From the NCBI GenBank assembly GCA_018857735.1, contig JABMCL010000736.1, positions 835,001 through 899,000 on the forward strand: a stretch of DNA of 64,000 nt, read 5' to 3'. Below are positions 10,943-19,845 of the stretch, piece after piece. Each line of letters opens with the position of its first letter. Positions within the stretch are counted from its first letter, which is position 1. The DNA comes from Alviniconcha marisindica (Eukaryota; Mollusca; Gastropoda; Provannidae). Both the position numbers and the translations under genes were made by a program. The notes beneath the pieces are model-generated. The model was not told the DNA's origin. It worked only from the letters and a program-made list of their open reading frames with translations, and did not search any database.

Positions 10943-13900
10943 GGGTTCCGTCCTATTTTGACTTTGCATCGTTGTGTTTTGAAGCGGTTGGAGGTAATTT
11001 TTGGCTGGACAACAACACAAGTAATGATCTGTCTTCCAAACGCTGCTCAAGAGATATTCAAGAAAATGAATACGGGCACAATTTACTGGTATTGTGCTCA
11101 AGTTTTGATTTATGTATTTTGAATGGAGCATGTGATGGTGACACGGATGGTCATTACACTTACATATCTACTGCTGGTAATAGTGTTATTGACTACTTTA
11201 TATTTTCTCGCTCTCTCGCTTCTCTACCGAAAGCAATGCAAGTGTTGGAAAGAATTGATTCCAAACACATGCCAGTTGTATGTTCTTTGTGCTGCCAAAA
11301 ACAGCCAAATTCCTCCAAAGGAGTAGATGTTACATTGTGTAAACTTAAATGGTCTGATGACAAACGTGCCTTGTTTGAGCAAAATTTGAACTTACCTGAA
11401 AACCTGTCAGAGATTGAAAGAGCTAGGAGTCTGATTGATGTCGATGTAAACGAAGTGGTTAGTGTATTTACAGCTGCGCTGAGCAAGGTTGCTTCATGTT
11501 TGGTTAAAAAACAAAGTGGCAAAAAAGGGTTTTCAAATGAATGGTACAACAAGGAATGTAGAGACATGCGAAGGACAACAAGAAAAGCACTTAGGAAATT
11601 TTCACGTTCACGCTTGAATAGTGACAGAAACTGTTACTGTGAGTTGCGCAAGCAATACAAACATCTACTTTTGACCAAAGAAAAAGAATACAAACTGAAA
11701 TGCAGGAAAGAACTAAAACCAATATAAGAGATCCGAAACAATTCTGGAGAAATATTAAGCAATTCACAACAAAAACTAGACAAGTGAGTGACATATCTGA
11801 CGAACAATGGCTTGAACACTTTGAAAAAGTGTTCAACGTCAAAGGTATGGAACAAGATACTGATGATGAAATGTCCTCTTCATACACCACAGAAAGTAAC
11901 AGGAATAGTTATGCAGAAGATGACTCTTTAAATTCAGATATTAGTCCGCAAGAGGTAACTGAGTCCATTGACCATGTCAAAGCAAATAAAGCTATGATTT
12001 TTCAGCACCAATCTTTTTCAAGATGTTTGACGCGCAAATTAAGCTCAAATTAAGCCGATGCTCTTGTATGGTTCAGAAATTTGGGGTCTGAAAATATTGG
12101 TGCTGAAAAATCCCCAAGCCTCCATAGCGTTCTGAATATGTCAAGGTGTGCAAAATCCAGAAACATTCATCAAGGCGTTTAAACAAAGGCTTATTGATTG
12201 CCATAGCCAGAACTGGCATGAGCACATCAGCAATAGTACCAGATTTACCATATATAGGATGTTTAAGATCTCCATTTTTTTAGAACCGTACTTCACCTCT
12301 GTGACAAACAAACACATTAGGGACGTTTTGATAAGATTCAGAATTGGAGCATCCAACATACGTACCCAGAAACTGAGATATGCTGCACACACGCCAGGTG
12401 ATCTGATGTGTCCATTATGTAACACGGCGTACGAAGATTAAATGCATACCTTATTTTATTGCAAATTTCTTGACGACCTGAGACAAAAATATATTCCCAG
12501 AAAATATACTGTGCAATCTTCCTATACTACTCTTAGACAAATGATGCAAGATAAAAGTTGTCTTCACGACCTAGGAAGATTCATCTACCACTCAAATAAA
12601 CACCGCGAGGTATGACCAGGTCCACAGCAAGCTTCTTTTCCTGGAACCAGAGTTTAAACCTTGAATGTGATTTCAAGAATGTGCGTTATCTCCATTGTGT
12701 ATTCTCTCCCCTTGTTTTGATGCCTACTTAGGAGCCAAGATGGAGGTGTAAGGATTCCCCCCCCCCCCCCCCCCTAATAGTGCCTATTCAACCAGATGTG
12801 GCAGTGTTTAGATTTGCATGTATCACCTGTATGTTGTCTCCATTGAGGATACTTTCTTGCTTTTTTTTCCTTTTTTTCTCTTTTTTTTTTGCGGGGGTGG
12901 TCGGGGGTGGGGATTTGTTTTTGTTTTTGTTTTCTCTTTTGTTCGTGTTTGTTTCTTTTTTCTGTTTCTTTTTGTCTTGTCTGTTTGTTTAGTGTTGTTT
13001 GTCAACTGTTTCGTATAGGTGGTATGTGCATGTTTATAATCATACCATTTGTAATGGGTCAAGTGGCCTTCTACAATGAAACATTCTGAGTTTCGAGTTC
13101 TCTCTCATGGGGGTGGAAATTAAACAAATTAAAAGTGACAAGCAAACTCAATGGTTAATTTTTCAGCTTACGATTTTTCTCTCTCAGCAGCACACACAGC
13201 ACCACAGCAGCTCTGCTGAATCAAGCTCTAGTGATACAGATGAAGACGATGAGGATAGCAGCAGTACTGATGAGGAAGAGTGGGAACAGTATGTTTACGC
13301 ACTGGTTCTTGCTGATTTCTTATTTTGATGCATGCGTGGCTTAGGTGGTAGTTGCATGTACTTTAAGACATTTGTCAGAGTACCTGTCTGAAAAAGTCCT
13401 CTGACATACTATAGTCTAGGGCACCGTCAGAGTACCTGTCTGAAGAAAAGTCCTCTGACATACCATAGTCTAGGGCACCGTCAGAGTACCTGTCTGAAGA
13501 AAAGTCATCTGACATACCATAGTCTAGGGCACCGTCAGAGTACCTGTCTGAAAAAAAAGTCCTCTGACATACCCTAGGGCACCCCCCTTGCTTGTGACCT
13601 GGTCTCACCCACTCAATTCTGTGGTAGATGAACATTGTGACTCTGAATAAAGACATCCCTCAGGTAAGTCTTACACACAAACATTTTGGTTGGGCTTAAG
13701 AATTGTTGTATTACACAGCATAGCCCCCCCCCCCCCCCCATTTTGTGACAGCTAATAGCACAATACAGTTAACAATTTCAAACAGCAGTCCCCCCCCCCC
13801 CCCCCCCCCCCACACACACACACATTTAAAGGGGAAACAAAGCAAATGCAAGTTGGCCTGTAAACTGGACAGTGTGCAAATATTTTCTTTTGCAGGTTTC

Positions 13901-16046
13901 ATTTGGTGCTTCTACTTCTTCTTCAGCTTTCCAGATTCTACAAAAAGTTATAAATAAGAAGAAAGTACTATTTTGCTTTGAATTTGAACTCCTCAGGGGG
14001 CAGCCATGTTGGTTCTGTCTTTACCAATGAAGAGCAGAACAAGTTTGGCCCACGACATATTGAATACATTTACCACACATTCTGGCCTTGTTCGTGATGT
14101 CACTGATAGACTCTTGGGCACAAAATGGCAAAACTTGTGGTCAAGTAACTTTCAAAATGTCATTTTTGGACAAGTAAGTAAGTAACTTGGTGTTTTACGC
14201 CAAGCATTTTTTTGACAAAGAGGACTAGAAATTTAATGAAAACTTTTTTTATATATCCATAATAGTGATAACTTAAATTTATAATTGCACTCAGGTCATG
14301 CAGTTACATTGACATTTATTCCACTTCTATCCTATCAGTAGTAAACAGGGCCCTTGCTGCTGTTCCTCTTTAAGTTAAACTCAAGTTCAGAAGGGGGAAA
14401 AAAGGAGAAAGAAAACAGAATAAAGTTTGTAGTGTGATACTTCCTGCTGTCCGAGCTTACTTCCTGTTGACGCACAAGATCTTATACTCTGTCCTCCAAT
14501 AGGAGACAGCTTCCACCAGTGCCCAGCCAGTCCCCACCCAGAACGCTGGAAGCCAGCGGAACGTATGAAACCCCCCAGCAGAATGAAGAGATGATTATCA
14601 ATCAGCTGTATGGCTCCTCCAAATCCCGCCCCCGCTCCCCAACCAATGGAGAACTGAGTGTGCACTTTGATACAAAGAATCAGCCACGGTCGGGTGAGTT
14701 GGCCTCTTTGTCAAAGAGACGAACCAGCCTTAACTATTTCATCAGTAGTGATGAGGAACACGAAGAGGCGACAAAGCAGAGAAAGCCTGCAGGTGGGTTT
14801 GCTACACTTTGATGACTTTTTTTTCTTTCAGTTCAGAAGGGATTTTGTTGTTTTTGTTGGAAAATTTGAGGCAGAACTAACAGCTTTGCTTCAGTATTCA
14901 GCCAGGGCTCTTTGTCATTTTTATCAGTAATATCACCACACATTTACGCCTTACAAGCTTATCTTGAAAATGCTGTGGTTTAACATTCAGCTAATCCATT
15001 AGTTAAAAAAATGTAATCCATAATATAAAAAACCATGACATATATAAAGTATTTGTTTCTCTTCTTTTCTTCTCTCTTTTTCTATTTTGTTTATTTGTTT
15101 GTTTTGAAATACAGTGTATATTTTCTCTTACTGATTGGGCTCTTTTTGTTGTTTATTTTTTTGCTTTGAATTACAACAAATTTTTTCTTTTGCTGGTTAA
15201 GGTTTTCTTTCAGTTTTGTTTCAGTTTTATATTTTGTTGAACTTCATATACTCCAATGTGTGAAAATAGCAAGATGCATGCATGCATGAGCCCTGCATGT
15301 TGATAATGTATTTGGTGAACCTGTGAATGCAGTTATTGTAACCCACTGCTGTGAACATGTTATAACTCATGTTTGAATGTACTGTGTGCGGATGACTGCC
15401 ATTTTTCTCCCTCTTTAATACAAAGGGGCTTCCACCTGGTCCTCCCATATGCTGGTCACTGTCACATGGTTATTTTTAATATTTAATGCCAAGTAAACCT
15501 TGAAGGGAAAAAAACACAATTCATCAAATCTGACTGACCCAGTGTTTGTGTCACAATTGTCATTTATGTTGAAAAAGAATTTGGAGAAAATGAAGCTGAA
15601 TGATACAATTATAGGCTGAGTCTGCTTTTAGCTTTTTTGCCAAAACTGTGCCATAATTTGGTGCCATATTTAAGCATCAACAAAATTAAGGCCTAAAGTA
15701 ATGTAAATGAAAGAAATGAAGGTGATAGCCCCTGCAGCAATTATTTTAACCAGAAATGAGGTGGGGGGGGGGGGGGGGGGGGATTTAACATAAAGTATGA
15801 TTTGCAACATGGTTAAATCTGACTACTTGTTTTGACGAGGTAGCCAACTTCAACATTTTGAAGGCTTATTTGGGCTTTCTCTTGCTTCATCGCCTTTTCT
15901 GCTTTCCTTTGTTGTTTGTGGTAAGTTCTTTATCTTTACTATAGTACCTGCTCTGAGTAACCACTGACCTGTTTTTTTCTGGTTTGTTAAAATGCTGCTT
16001 TGGTGAGTGAAAATTGGTATAGGTGATACCCCTCTTTCTCTCTCTG

Positions 16047-16087
<41 letters not shown>

Positions 16088-16399
16088 AAAGTCTATGTAA
16101 TGATAACTCTTAGGCTGTCTGGACTGTCAGACTTTGCAGTGATGGTACTACATACTGAGCTTTCTGTTCATTCATGTCACTTACACTGGTTGCAGTGACC
16201 ATGAGCTGATCTCAAACATCAGTAAATTTTTATTTGGGAGATTGTTAAATGCATGTTCATAATTGCTCTCTTTGTCTTTGGCTAATTCTTGAAGGAAGAT
16301 AATTGAAGCAGTTGCTGACTTCACACACATGCACAACACACACACACACACACACACACACCACACACACACACACACACACCACACACACACACACAC

Positions 16400-16472
<73 letters not shown>

Positions 16473-17063
16473 TTGCTTGGAAATTGTTTATAGCAAGTTC
16501 TTTACAACTTTGTACAATTAGTGCCAGTTCATACCATTACCAGTTTCAATTACCTTGACTCTGTTTCAGTGTCACTGGAGAATCAGAAATGTTGTTGTTT
16601 ATTCAACAAGTTTTATTTATTTTAAACTTCATGTGGCTATTACATACAATGATAATTGTACAGAATTACAAACTGTCTGCTTTTCATGACTTTGGCATGT
16701 TCAGCAGGGATAATGTGTATTTTTCTAGACTACAAAAGCCTTAATGCTGACTCTTTTTCAGAGGCTCTTTTACTGATCTTTTTCCTCTCCAAACTTTGTA
16801 TGATGATAACGTCCTGTACCTTATACACTTTCATGTCTGTATTAACAACATTAATGTTGAATTTCAAGGTCACGTGGTAGCAGAAATATGAAACTGAAAG
16901 TTTCTGTTTTCTTGACAGTTTTTTAGCCAGCTGAATTAAGTGGTTGTTCTATACATTTGCATAAACATGAACACAATGCTTTAAATCACTTTTGTATTTA
17001 TTAAAGTGAGATGATTTATGCATTTCCTGCTGTAAAAAAGCAACAACCAACAAAAACAACCAC

Positions 17064-17124
<61 letters not shown>

Positions 17125-19445
17125 CACAAAGAGGAAAAACAACAGCAAAAATTGTGGCTTTTTTAAAATCTGATGTTTTTTTATGTTCATGCCCATGCAG
17201 TTTATTCACCAGAACTATTTTTTAAAGATAACAGGGGAGGAAGAAAATGTAAAAGAAAACAGCATATGTTTTTCTGTTTTGAATGTTAGTTATTTGAGTA
17301 TTTGGTGACCCAGTCCTTGTTTACAGAGGTGATCTTTCTTCATGAAGGCAACTCAAAGCTTAACTGTATTACTAGATCTTAGTCTGATGTATTCATATTT
17401 CATTTTACATTGTAATATATGCCTGAAACAGATTGAATAGCTAGTTGGATTTTTTTCTGTAATAGTAGAACTATTAGTTCATATTAACTGTTGTTTGTTG
17501 TTTTTGTTGGACCAGTGAACTTATTCAACAAGTCTGTTTGGTCAATCATTGGTGTTATGTATTTTGAACAAGAAAAAGAAGAGAGTAAGTCACCAACCAA
17601 ACAAACAGCTTTTGTTAGCCTCATCCTTATTCTTCTCGATCACTGATTGTTTGCCTCATTCTTATTCTTCTCGATCACTGATTTGTTTGCCTCATTCTGA
17701 AAGTCTTGCGAAGATTGTTGAGGTTGCAGTACGTGCCACCATCAAAAAGCAAGTAAGATTTTGAGACATGTTCCATACTATCTATCATGGATGCAAAGCT
17801 GGAAAAAAGAAAAGATCTTCCATTTGTTTCTGATCTGGAAAGTTGTCCAGCTGTTCAACACCACTTTATTGAGGTGGGACCTTTTCTTCTCAAGACTGGC
17901 TAGGTGAGACAGTGCAATACTTTCTGGAAAGGTCTGAGCCTTCATATTTTGTGAACGTCTTGCTATGCAGGCAAGGTGCATATCCAGGGCACTGAAATTG
18001 TAGCAAGTGGGGCTGGGTGAATAAGGGGGTTTGAGGTGAGGGTATACATACAGTTTGACATGTGATGTACTGAAACTGTAGCAGCTGGGGCTGGGTGAAT
18101 GAGGGGTTTGACATGTGATGTACTGTGAATAACATGAGGTCATGTTCTGGCTTCTTCAGCTCCTGGTGGTGCTGGCCATAGTGATTCCGATGATGAATCA
18201 CTTGGCACCGGACAGGATTCGACAGAGGAACCTTCCACCTCTGACAGGTATCTGTCATAGCCATACATTTATAGTACAGTTGTTTATTCAGACCATTTGG
18301 TCTGCTGTCACCAGACAGGGATATTTACAAGTATTTGCTGTGGCCATGCATTCATGGTACACTTGTTCATTTGAACCTTGGTTCTGCTGTTGTCAGGGAG
18401 GGACATCCACAGGGATCCACTACAGCTATGAATTTATGGTACAGTTGTTTATTCAAACCTTGGATCTGCTGACATCAGACACAGATCTCATCGAAGACCT
18501 TCCTGTCACCAGTATTCACTACAGATATTAATTCATAGTATAATTTATCATTTTTATTATATAACTGGCACCTGTTGACATCAGAAAGGAATCTCCACAG
18601 GATCCACTGCAGACATTAATTAATAGTACACTTATTAATTAATTTAAACCTCGGATCTGCTATGTTAGACAGGGATCTCCACAAATACCTTCCTGTCACA
18701 GGTAACCACGAAAGACATTAATTTATAGTATAAATAGTTGTTAATTTGTACCTAGTTGTTAACTAGTTGTTAATTTGTATATTTATGCAAATTGAGATGA
18801 CACCAGTTGACCTGCAACTGAGACCCTCATGGACACCTTCTCAAAGATACTTTCATAGGTATACGCCATCCCTGAATTCATACAAGAAGGGGGGGGGGGG
18901 GGGGGGAATGAGAAGGATAAAGTAAATATACCAAGTAATCCTTTCCCATCCAGACATTTCACCCTGCTGATGTGGTTTGTTTCACAAATTGTTTAACTCA
19001 CGCCGTATGAAAAATACTGCCTCACATGAATGATTGTTCTTAACTGAAATAGGATGTATGATGTTAAGGGCAGGGAACAGGTTGAGGAATCAGTTGCTCA
19101 TTCCTGTCGATCACATCATATTGGAGTGCTAGACATTTCACAAAATGCACAAGAAAAATAGCAAGGATATGTGATTATTTGGTAACATTTTGATGAGATA
19201 CTGAGTTACTGCAGTGCAGTTAATGTCATGAACTCAGTTTTCCACCTAAGTAGATCCTGCCACTTGACCCTATCAGTTCTTTCTCCACTTTGTGTGAGAT
19301 TTTATCAATTTTCATACCTGAAATGCAATGCTGAACCTGGCCTTCCTCTGTTCCCAGTTCCAAGCAAGACCCAAAACAAGTTGAAGTACCGCATGGCCAG
19401 AACAAGGGTGACAATAAGGATTCCAAAACCTGCAGCATTATGTGA
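1..19445 (+). CDS. 3' part of an unidentified gene ending in a CaaX box (8 exons, gene-level entry)
   Basis: Exons: 1-273 (open at the window edge), 1815-2023, 7746-7954, 9791-9846, 13188-13288, 14503-14792, 18160-18247, 19358-19445 (stop TGA 19443-19445). All junctions are GT-AG, the phases match in order (0,2,1,0,2,1,2), and the lengths sum to 1314 nt = 437 codons plus stop. The first exon looks helical and conserved. The rest is low complexity: acidic/Ser runs, a 13-residue repeat, a Pro/Ser segment and two DSDDE-like clusters. The last four residues, CSIM, form a CaaX motif, so the protein is probably prenylated and membrane attached (inference from the motif). I do not recognise the family. 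The gene runs tail-to-tail with CEP120. The phase chain is the main support; no transcript is available. Confidence 0.6.
564..627. repeat. (TG)n microsatellite
   Basis: About 32 uninterrupted TG units lie in the first intron, just after a short CAA run. The apparent Cys-Val and His-Thr reading frames here are artefacts of the dinucleotide. Confidence 0.97.
704..762 (-). mobile_element. 59-bp mini-retroposon, copy 1
   Basis: On the minus strand it reads CCCTGATATAAC, then GGGCGTAAAACACC, then an (ACTT)n tail. It is flanked by identical 13-bp duplications, AACTACAACAGTA at 691-703 and 763-775. The (ACTT)n end acts as the 3' tail. It matches copy 2 at 51033-51091 in length and sequence. Confidence 0.8.
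1535..1623. repeat. (CA)n microsatellite
   Basis: About 44 CA units follow a more degenerate CA/CATG-rich stretch from about 1463. All six frames stay open through it, so the long reading frames here are spurious. Confidence 0.97.
1815..2023 (+). CDS. Unidentified CaaX gene, exon B
   Basis: Acceptor TTTGTGCAG and donor GTAGAC. It starts in phase 0 and ends in phase 2, 209 nt. It encodes a Cys-containing start (LPAAFFRCDFHPTQ) that runs into a Lys/Glu/Asp-rich disordered segment. The frame meets a stop immediately if the donor is not used. Confidence 0.6.
2590..2822. repeat. Two-copy tandem duplication, about 116 bp
   Basis: The block from the 'agtaatgctaaa' motif to 'ctgttccccag' occurs twice, near 2590-2706 and 2707-2822, with a few substitutions. 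The copies read as partial ORFs only because the duplication lacks stops in one frame. Confidence 0.9.
4921..4999. repeat. Near-perfect palindrome, 39-bp arms
   Basis: The left arm 4921-4959 and right arm 4961-4999 are reverse complements with two mismatches and a one-base centre. It contains a smaller internal repeat of the AGTGACCGTCACT palindrome. RNA from this stretch could fold into a long hairpin. Confidence 0.92.
5750..6495. repeat. 36-bp minisatellite, about 20 copies
   Basis: The unit contains CCTGAAGAAGTTGTAAAATA followed by GGGATGGTATCTCAAT. Since 36 is a multiple of 3 and the unit lacks stops, the minus strand stays open for 262 codons of a 12-residue repeat; I do not regard this as a gene. 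A variant unit with GATCGTTTCTCAAACC occurs at about 6041 and 6293, exactly seven units apart, so blocks of units were duplicated together. Confidence 0.97.
7746..7954 (+). CDS. Unidentified CaaX gene, exon C with 39-bp coding repeat
   Basis: Acceptor GGCAG (weak pyrimidine tract), donor GTAAAC. Phase 2 in and phase 1 out fit both neighbours. It holds four copies of a 39-bp, 13-codon repeat centred on RTPPAAEDDEKTM, then an acidic DDDD run. The other forward frames hit stops. The acceptor is weak, so the 5' edge is less certain than the frame. Confidence 0.55.
7955..9790 (+). repeat. Intron holding a degenerate ~23-25-bp satellite
   Basis: From about 8140 to 9740 the motifs CTGTTTGACTGTGATG and GTTCCACTCTG recur dozens of times with drift. 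The period is 23 bp where best preserved (9600-9700). A 62-bp direct repeat lies near 9060-9170. No exon is seen within it. Confidence 0.8.
9791..9846 (+). CDS. Unidentified CaaX gene, exon D (56 nt)
   Basis: Acceptor TTTACTTCCCAG and donor CACAG|GTAAAT are both good. Phase 1 in, phase 0 out. It encodes about 19 residues, including TLQGAGEKQTV. It is short and not conserved to my eye; the support is splice-site quality and phase. Confidence 0.5.
9960..10018. repeat. (AG)n microsatellite
   Basis: An almost pure AG run of about 58 bases lies in the intron. Confidence 0.97.
10552..10812. mobile_element. 261-bp fold-back (palindromic) MITE-like element
   Basis: Two arms of about 130 bp are inverted copies of each other and meet near 10682. 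Landmarks are AATTAATTAGTGCTC at the left end against GTACAAATTAACT at the right, and CTGGCATGCGAGTAAA against TTTACTCGCATGCCAG. It has no coding capacity. A diverged half copy lies at 51838-51932, which supports dispersal as a non-autonomous element. No clear target duplication was identified. Confidence 0.8.
10890..10940. repeat. (TC)n microsatellite at the LINE 5' border
   Basis: About 25 TC units directly precede the first recognisable LINE coding sequence. Confidence 0.97.
12439..12618 (+). pseudogene. C-terminal end of the LINE ORF after the premature stop
   Basis: After the TAA at 12439-12441 the same frame continues with MHTLFYCKFLDDLRQKY and reaches a natural stop at about 12616. 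It completes the Cys/His motif begun by CPLCNTAYED, so the stop looks like a single-base GAA to TAA change. Confidence 0.7.
12757..12774. repeat. Poly-C run (18)
   Basis: A pure C run within the 3' non-coding part of the LINE. It is one of 13 C/G runs of 13 or more bases in this window. Confidence 0.97.
13188..13288 (+). CDS. Unidentified CaaX gene, exon E (acidic/Ser)
   Basis: Acceptor TTTCTCTCTCAG, donor GTATGT. Phase 0 in, phase 2 out, 101 nt. It encodes His/Gln residues followed by alternating Ser and Asp/Glu runs (SSSSDTDEDDEDSSSTDEEE), typical of CK2-type phosphorylation targets. The frame closes about 30 nt after the donor if unspliced. Confidence 0.65.
13370..13570. repeat. 54-57-bp minisatellite, about 3.5 copies
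   Basis: The unit runs from GTCAGAGTACCTGTCTGAA through AAGTCCTCTGACATACC to TAGGGCACC. Each unit carries the inverted pair GTCAGAG / CTCTGAC, so single units can fold. Confidence 0.92.
13845..14165 (+). repeat. Dispersed ~300-bp repeat, copy 1
   Basis: Shared landmarks are GCAAGTTGGCCTG, GCAGGTTTCATTTGG, TTTGCTTTGAATTTG, CAGCCATGTTG, CTTTACCAATGA, CCACACATTC and ACTTTCAAA. Related copies are at 23040-23310, 29770-29835 (partial) and 54480-54785. Confidence 0.65.
14174..14204 (-). mobile_element. Mini-retroposon, truncated copy
   Basis: It keeps only the GGCGTAAAACACC core and the (ACTT)n tail (read on the minus strand). The imperfect flanks CATTTTTGGACAA (14161-14173) and CATTTTTTTGACAA (from 14205) look like a target duplication. 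Confidence 0.6.
14503..14792 (+). CDS. Unidentified CaaX gene, exon F (Pro/Ser-rich)
   Basis: Acceptor CTCCAATAG, donor GTGGGT at 14793. Phase 2 in, phase 1 out. It encodes QLPPVPSQSPPRTLEASGTY, a short ordered-looking NEEMIINQLYG, then SISSDEEHEEA-type acidic residues. A second, stronger donor GTGAGT at 14694 is also phase 1, so a form 99 nt shorter is possible in frame. Confidence 0.7.
16048..16084. repeat. (CA)n microsatellite
   Basis: About 18 CA units in the intron. Confidence 0.96.
16322..16469. repeat. Compound (CA)n-(AG)n microsatellite
   Basis: Three CA blocks separated by CCA interruptions pass directly into about 34 AG units. Confidence 0.96.
17066..17128. repeat. (CA)n microsatellite, interrupted
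   Basis: Two CA blocks are split by one ACC interruption at about 17100. Confidence 0.96.
18160..18247 (+). CDS. Unidentified CaaX gene, exon G
   Basis: Acceptor CTTCTTCAG, donor GTATCT. Phase 1 in, phase 2 out, 88 nt. It encodes APGGAGHSDSDDESLGTGQD followed by a Thr/Glu/Ser stretch, an acidic phosphosite-like segment. The end of this exon and its donor recur as degraded copies in the following intron. Confidence 0.65.
18248..18760 (+). repeat. Degenerate tandem array derived from the exon G donor region
   Basis: Units of about 95-120 bp repeat the order 'ACCTTCC...CTGACAGGTA...ACATT(A)ATTTATAGTA...GTTGTTTATT'. The best copies are at 18390-18470, 18480-18560, 18590-18640 and 18670-18750. 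The first unit overlaps the true exon end and donor. Confidence 0.6.
18889..18906. repeat. Poly-G run (18)
   Basis: A pure G run in the last intron of the CaaX gene. Confidence 0.97.
19358..19445 (+). CDS. Unidentified CaaX gene, terminal exon
   Basis: Acceptor CTCTGTTCCCAG. Phase 2 in, 28 codons and stop TGA. It is polar and Lys-rich, ending NKDSKTCSIM-stop. Cys-Ser-Ile-Met fits the CaaX rule, and Met at the last position favours farnesylation; the same four residues end prelamin A, but nothing else here resembles lamin. The preceding Lys residues could aid membrane binding. Confidence 0.65.
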
Positions 19446-19616
19446 CTGGCCTAAATCACCAGTTGCTGAGGGTGGAAGTCTGGTCAGCCCATTTCCCCTT
19501 CAGACCAGAACAAGGGTGACAATAAGGATTCCAAAACCTGCAGCATTATGTGACTGGCCTAAATCACCAGTTGCTGAGGGTGGAAGTCTGGTCAGCCCAT
19601 TTCCCCTTCAGACCAG
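19398..19616. repeat. 108-bp tandem duplication over the CaaX exon end
   Basis: The segment starting AGAACAAGGGTGACAATAAG (19399) recurs at 19507 almost unchanged. The copy includes the last 13 codons, the CaaX codons and the stop, now lying in the 3' untranslated region. Confidence 0.95.
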
Positions 19617-19717
19617 AAAAAAACAAAGCTGTGTGGGCCTGCAGATGCTGTGCAGCAGCCCACAGATTTCATCTCGAGAACTGCTCTCCAAGGTGTAACC
19701 CAAGGCCAATGAAAAGA

Positions 19718-19845
19718 AAAAGAATGTGTGATTGGCTAGATATCATCTGAACTTTCATAAAAAAGGTGTGATTGGCTAGATATCATCTGAACTTTCATAA
19801 AAAAAAGAATGTGTGACTGGCTAGATATCATCTGAACTTTGATAA
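19718..19845. repeat. ~45-bp tandem repeat, 3 copies
   Basis: The unit AATGTGTGATTGGCTAGATA followed by TCATCTGAACTTTCATAAA occurs three times downstream of the CaaX stop. Confidence 0.9.

Larger units (their letters stand above)
10945..13105 (+). mobile_element. 5'-truncated, broken non-LTR retrotransposon (LINE)
   Basis: About 10945-11727 encodes the C-terminal half of an endonuclease/exonuclease/phosphatase domain (NSVIDYFIFS, then a degenerate IDSKHMPV where S-D-H-x-P is usual). A one-base shift near 11700 moves to the frame with RDPKQFWRNIKQF. The reverse-transcriptase core is deleted near 12000. The C terminus resumes as KMFDAQIK, an 11-bp duplication, then PMLLYGSEIWGL. A C-x2-C-x-H-x-C zinc-like motif near 12411-12460 is split by a stop. 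The 3' tail ends near GAAACATTCTGAGTTT. No RNase H or target duplication was seen. This is a fossil copy within a host intron. Confidence 0.85.
9847..13187 (+). other. Intron loaded with transposons
   Basis: It contains an AG run (9960-10018), the fold-back element (10552-10812), a TC run (10890-10940), the LINE remnant (about 10945-13105), and an 18-base C run (12757-12774). The acceptor is TTTTTCTCTCTCAG at 13187. Confidence 0.55.
13289..14502 (+). other. Intron of the CaaX gene
   Basis: It contains a 54-57-bp minisatellite (13370-13570), two C runs (13724-13739 and 13790-13811), one copy of a dispersed ~300-bp repeat (13845-14165) and a truncated mini-retroposon (14174-14204). Confidence 0.6.
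14793..18159 (+). other. Intron of the CaaX gene, no gene seen
   Basis: It contains a G run (15763-15782), CA runs (16048-16084 and 17066-17128), and a compound CA/AG microsatellite (16322-16469). The rest is T-rich sequence without supported coding potential. Confidence 0.6.

Noticed and set aside
19358..19445. Lamin identity suggested by the CSIM ending
   Set aside because: No lamin rod or Ig-fold sequence is present; CSIM alone is only a prenylation motif.
19228..19698. 156-codon ORF containing a duplicated 36-residue block
   Set aside because: It spans intron and 3' untranslated sequence in a different frame from the phase-supported CaaX exon; the repeat comes from the 108-bp duplication.
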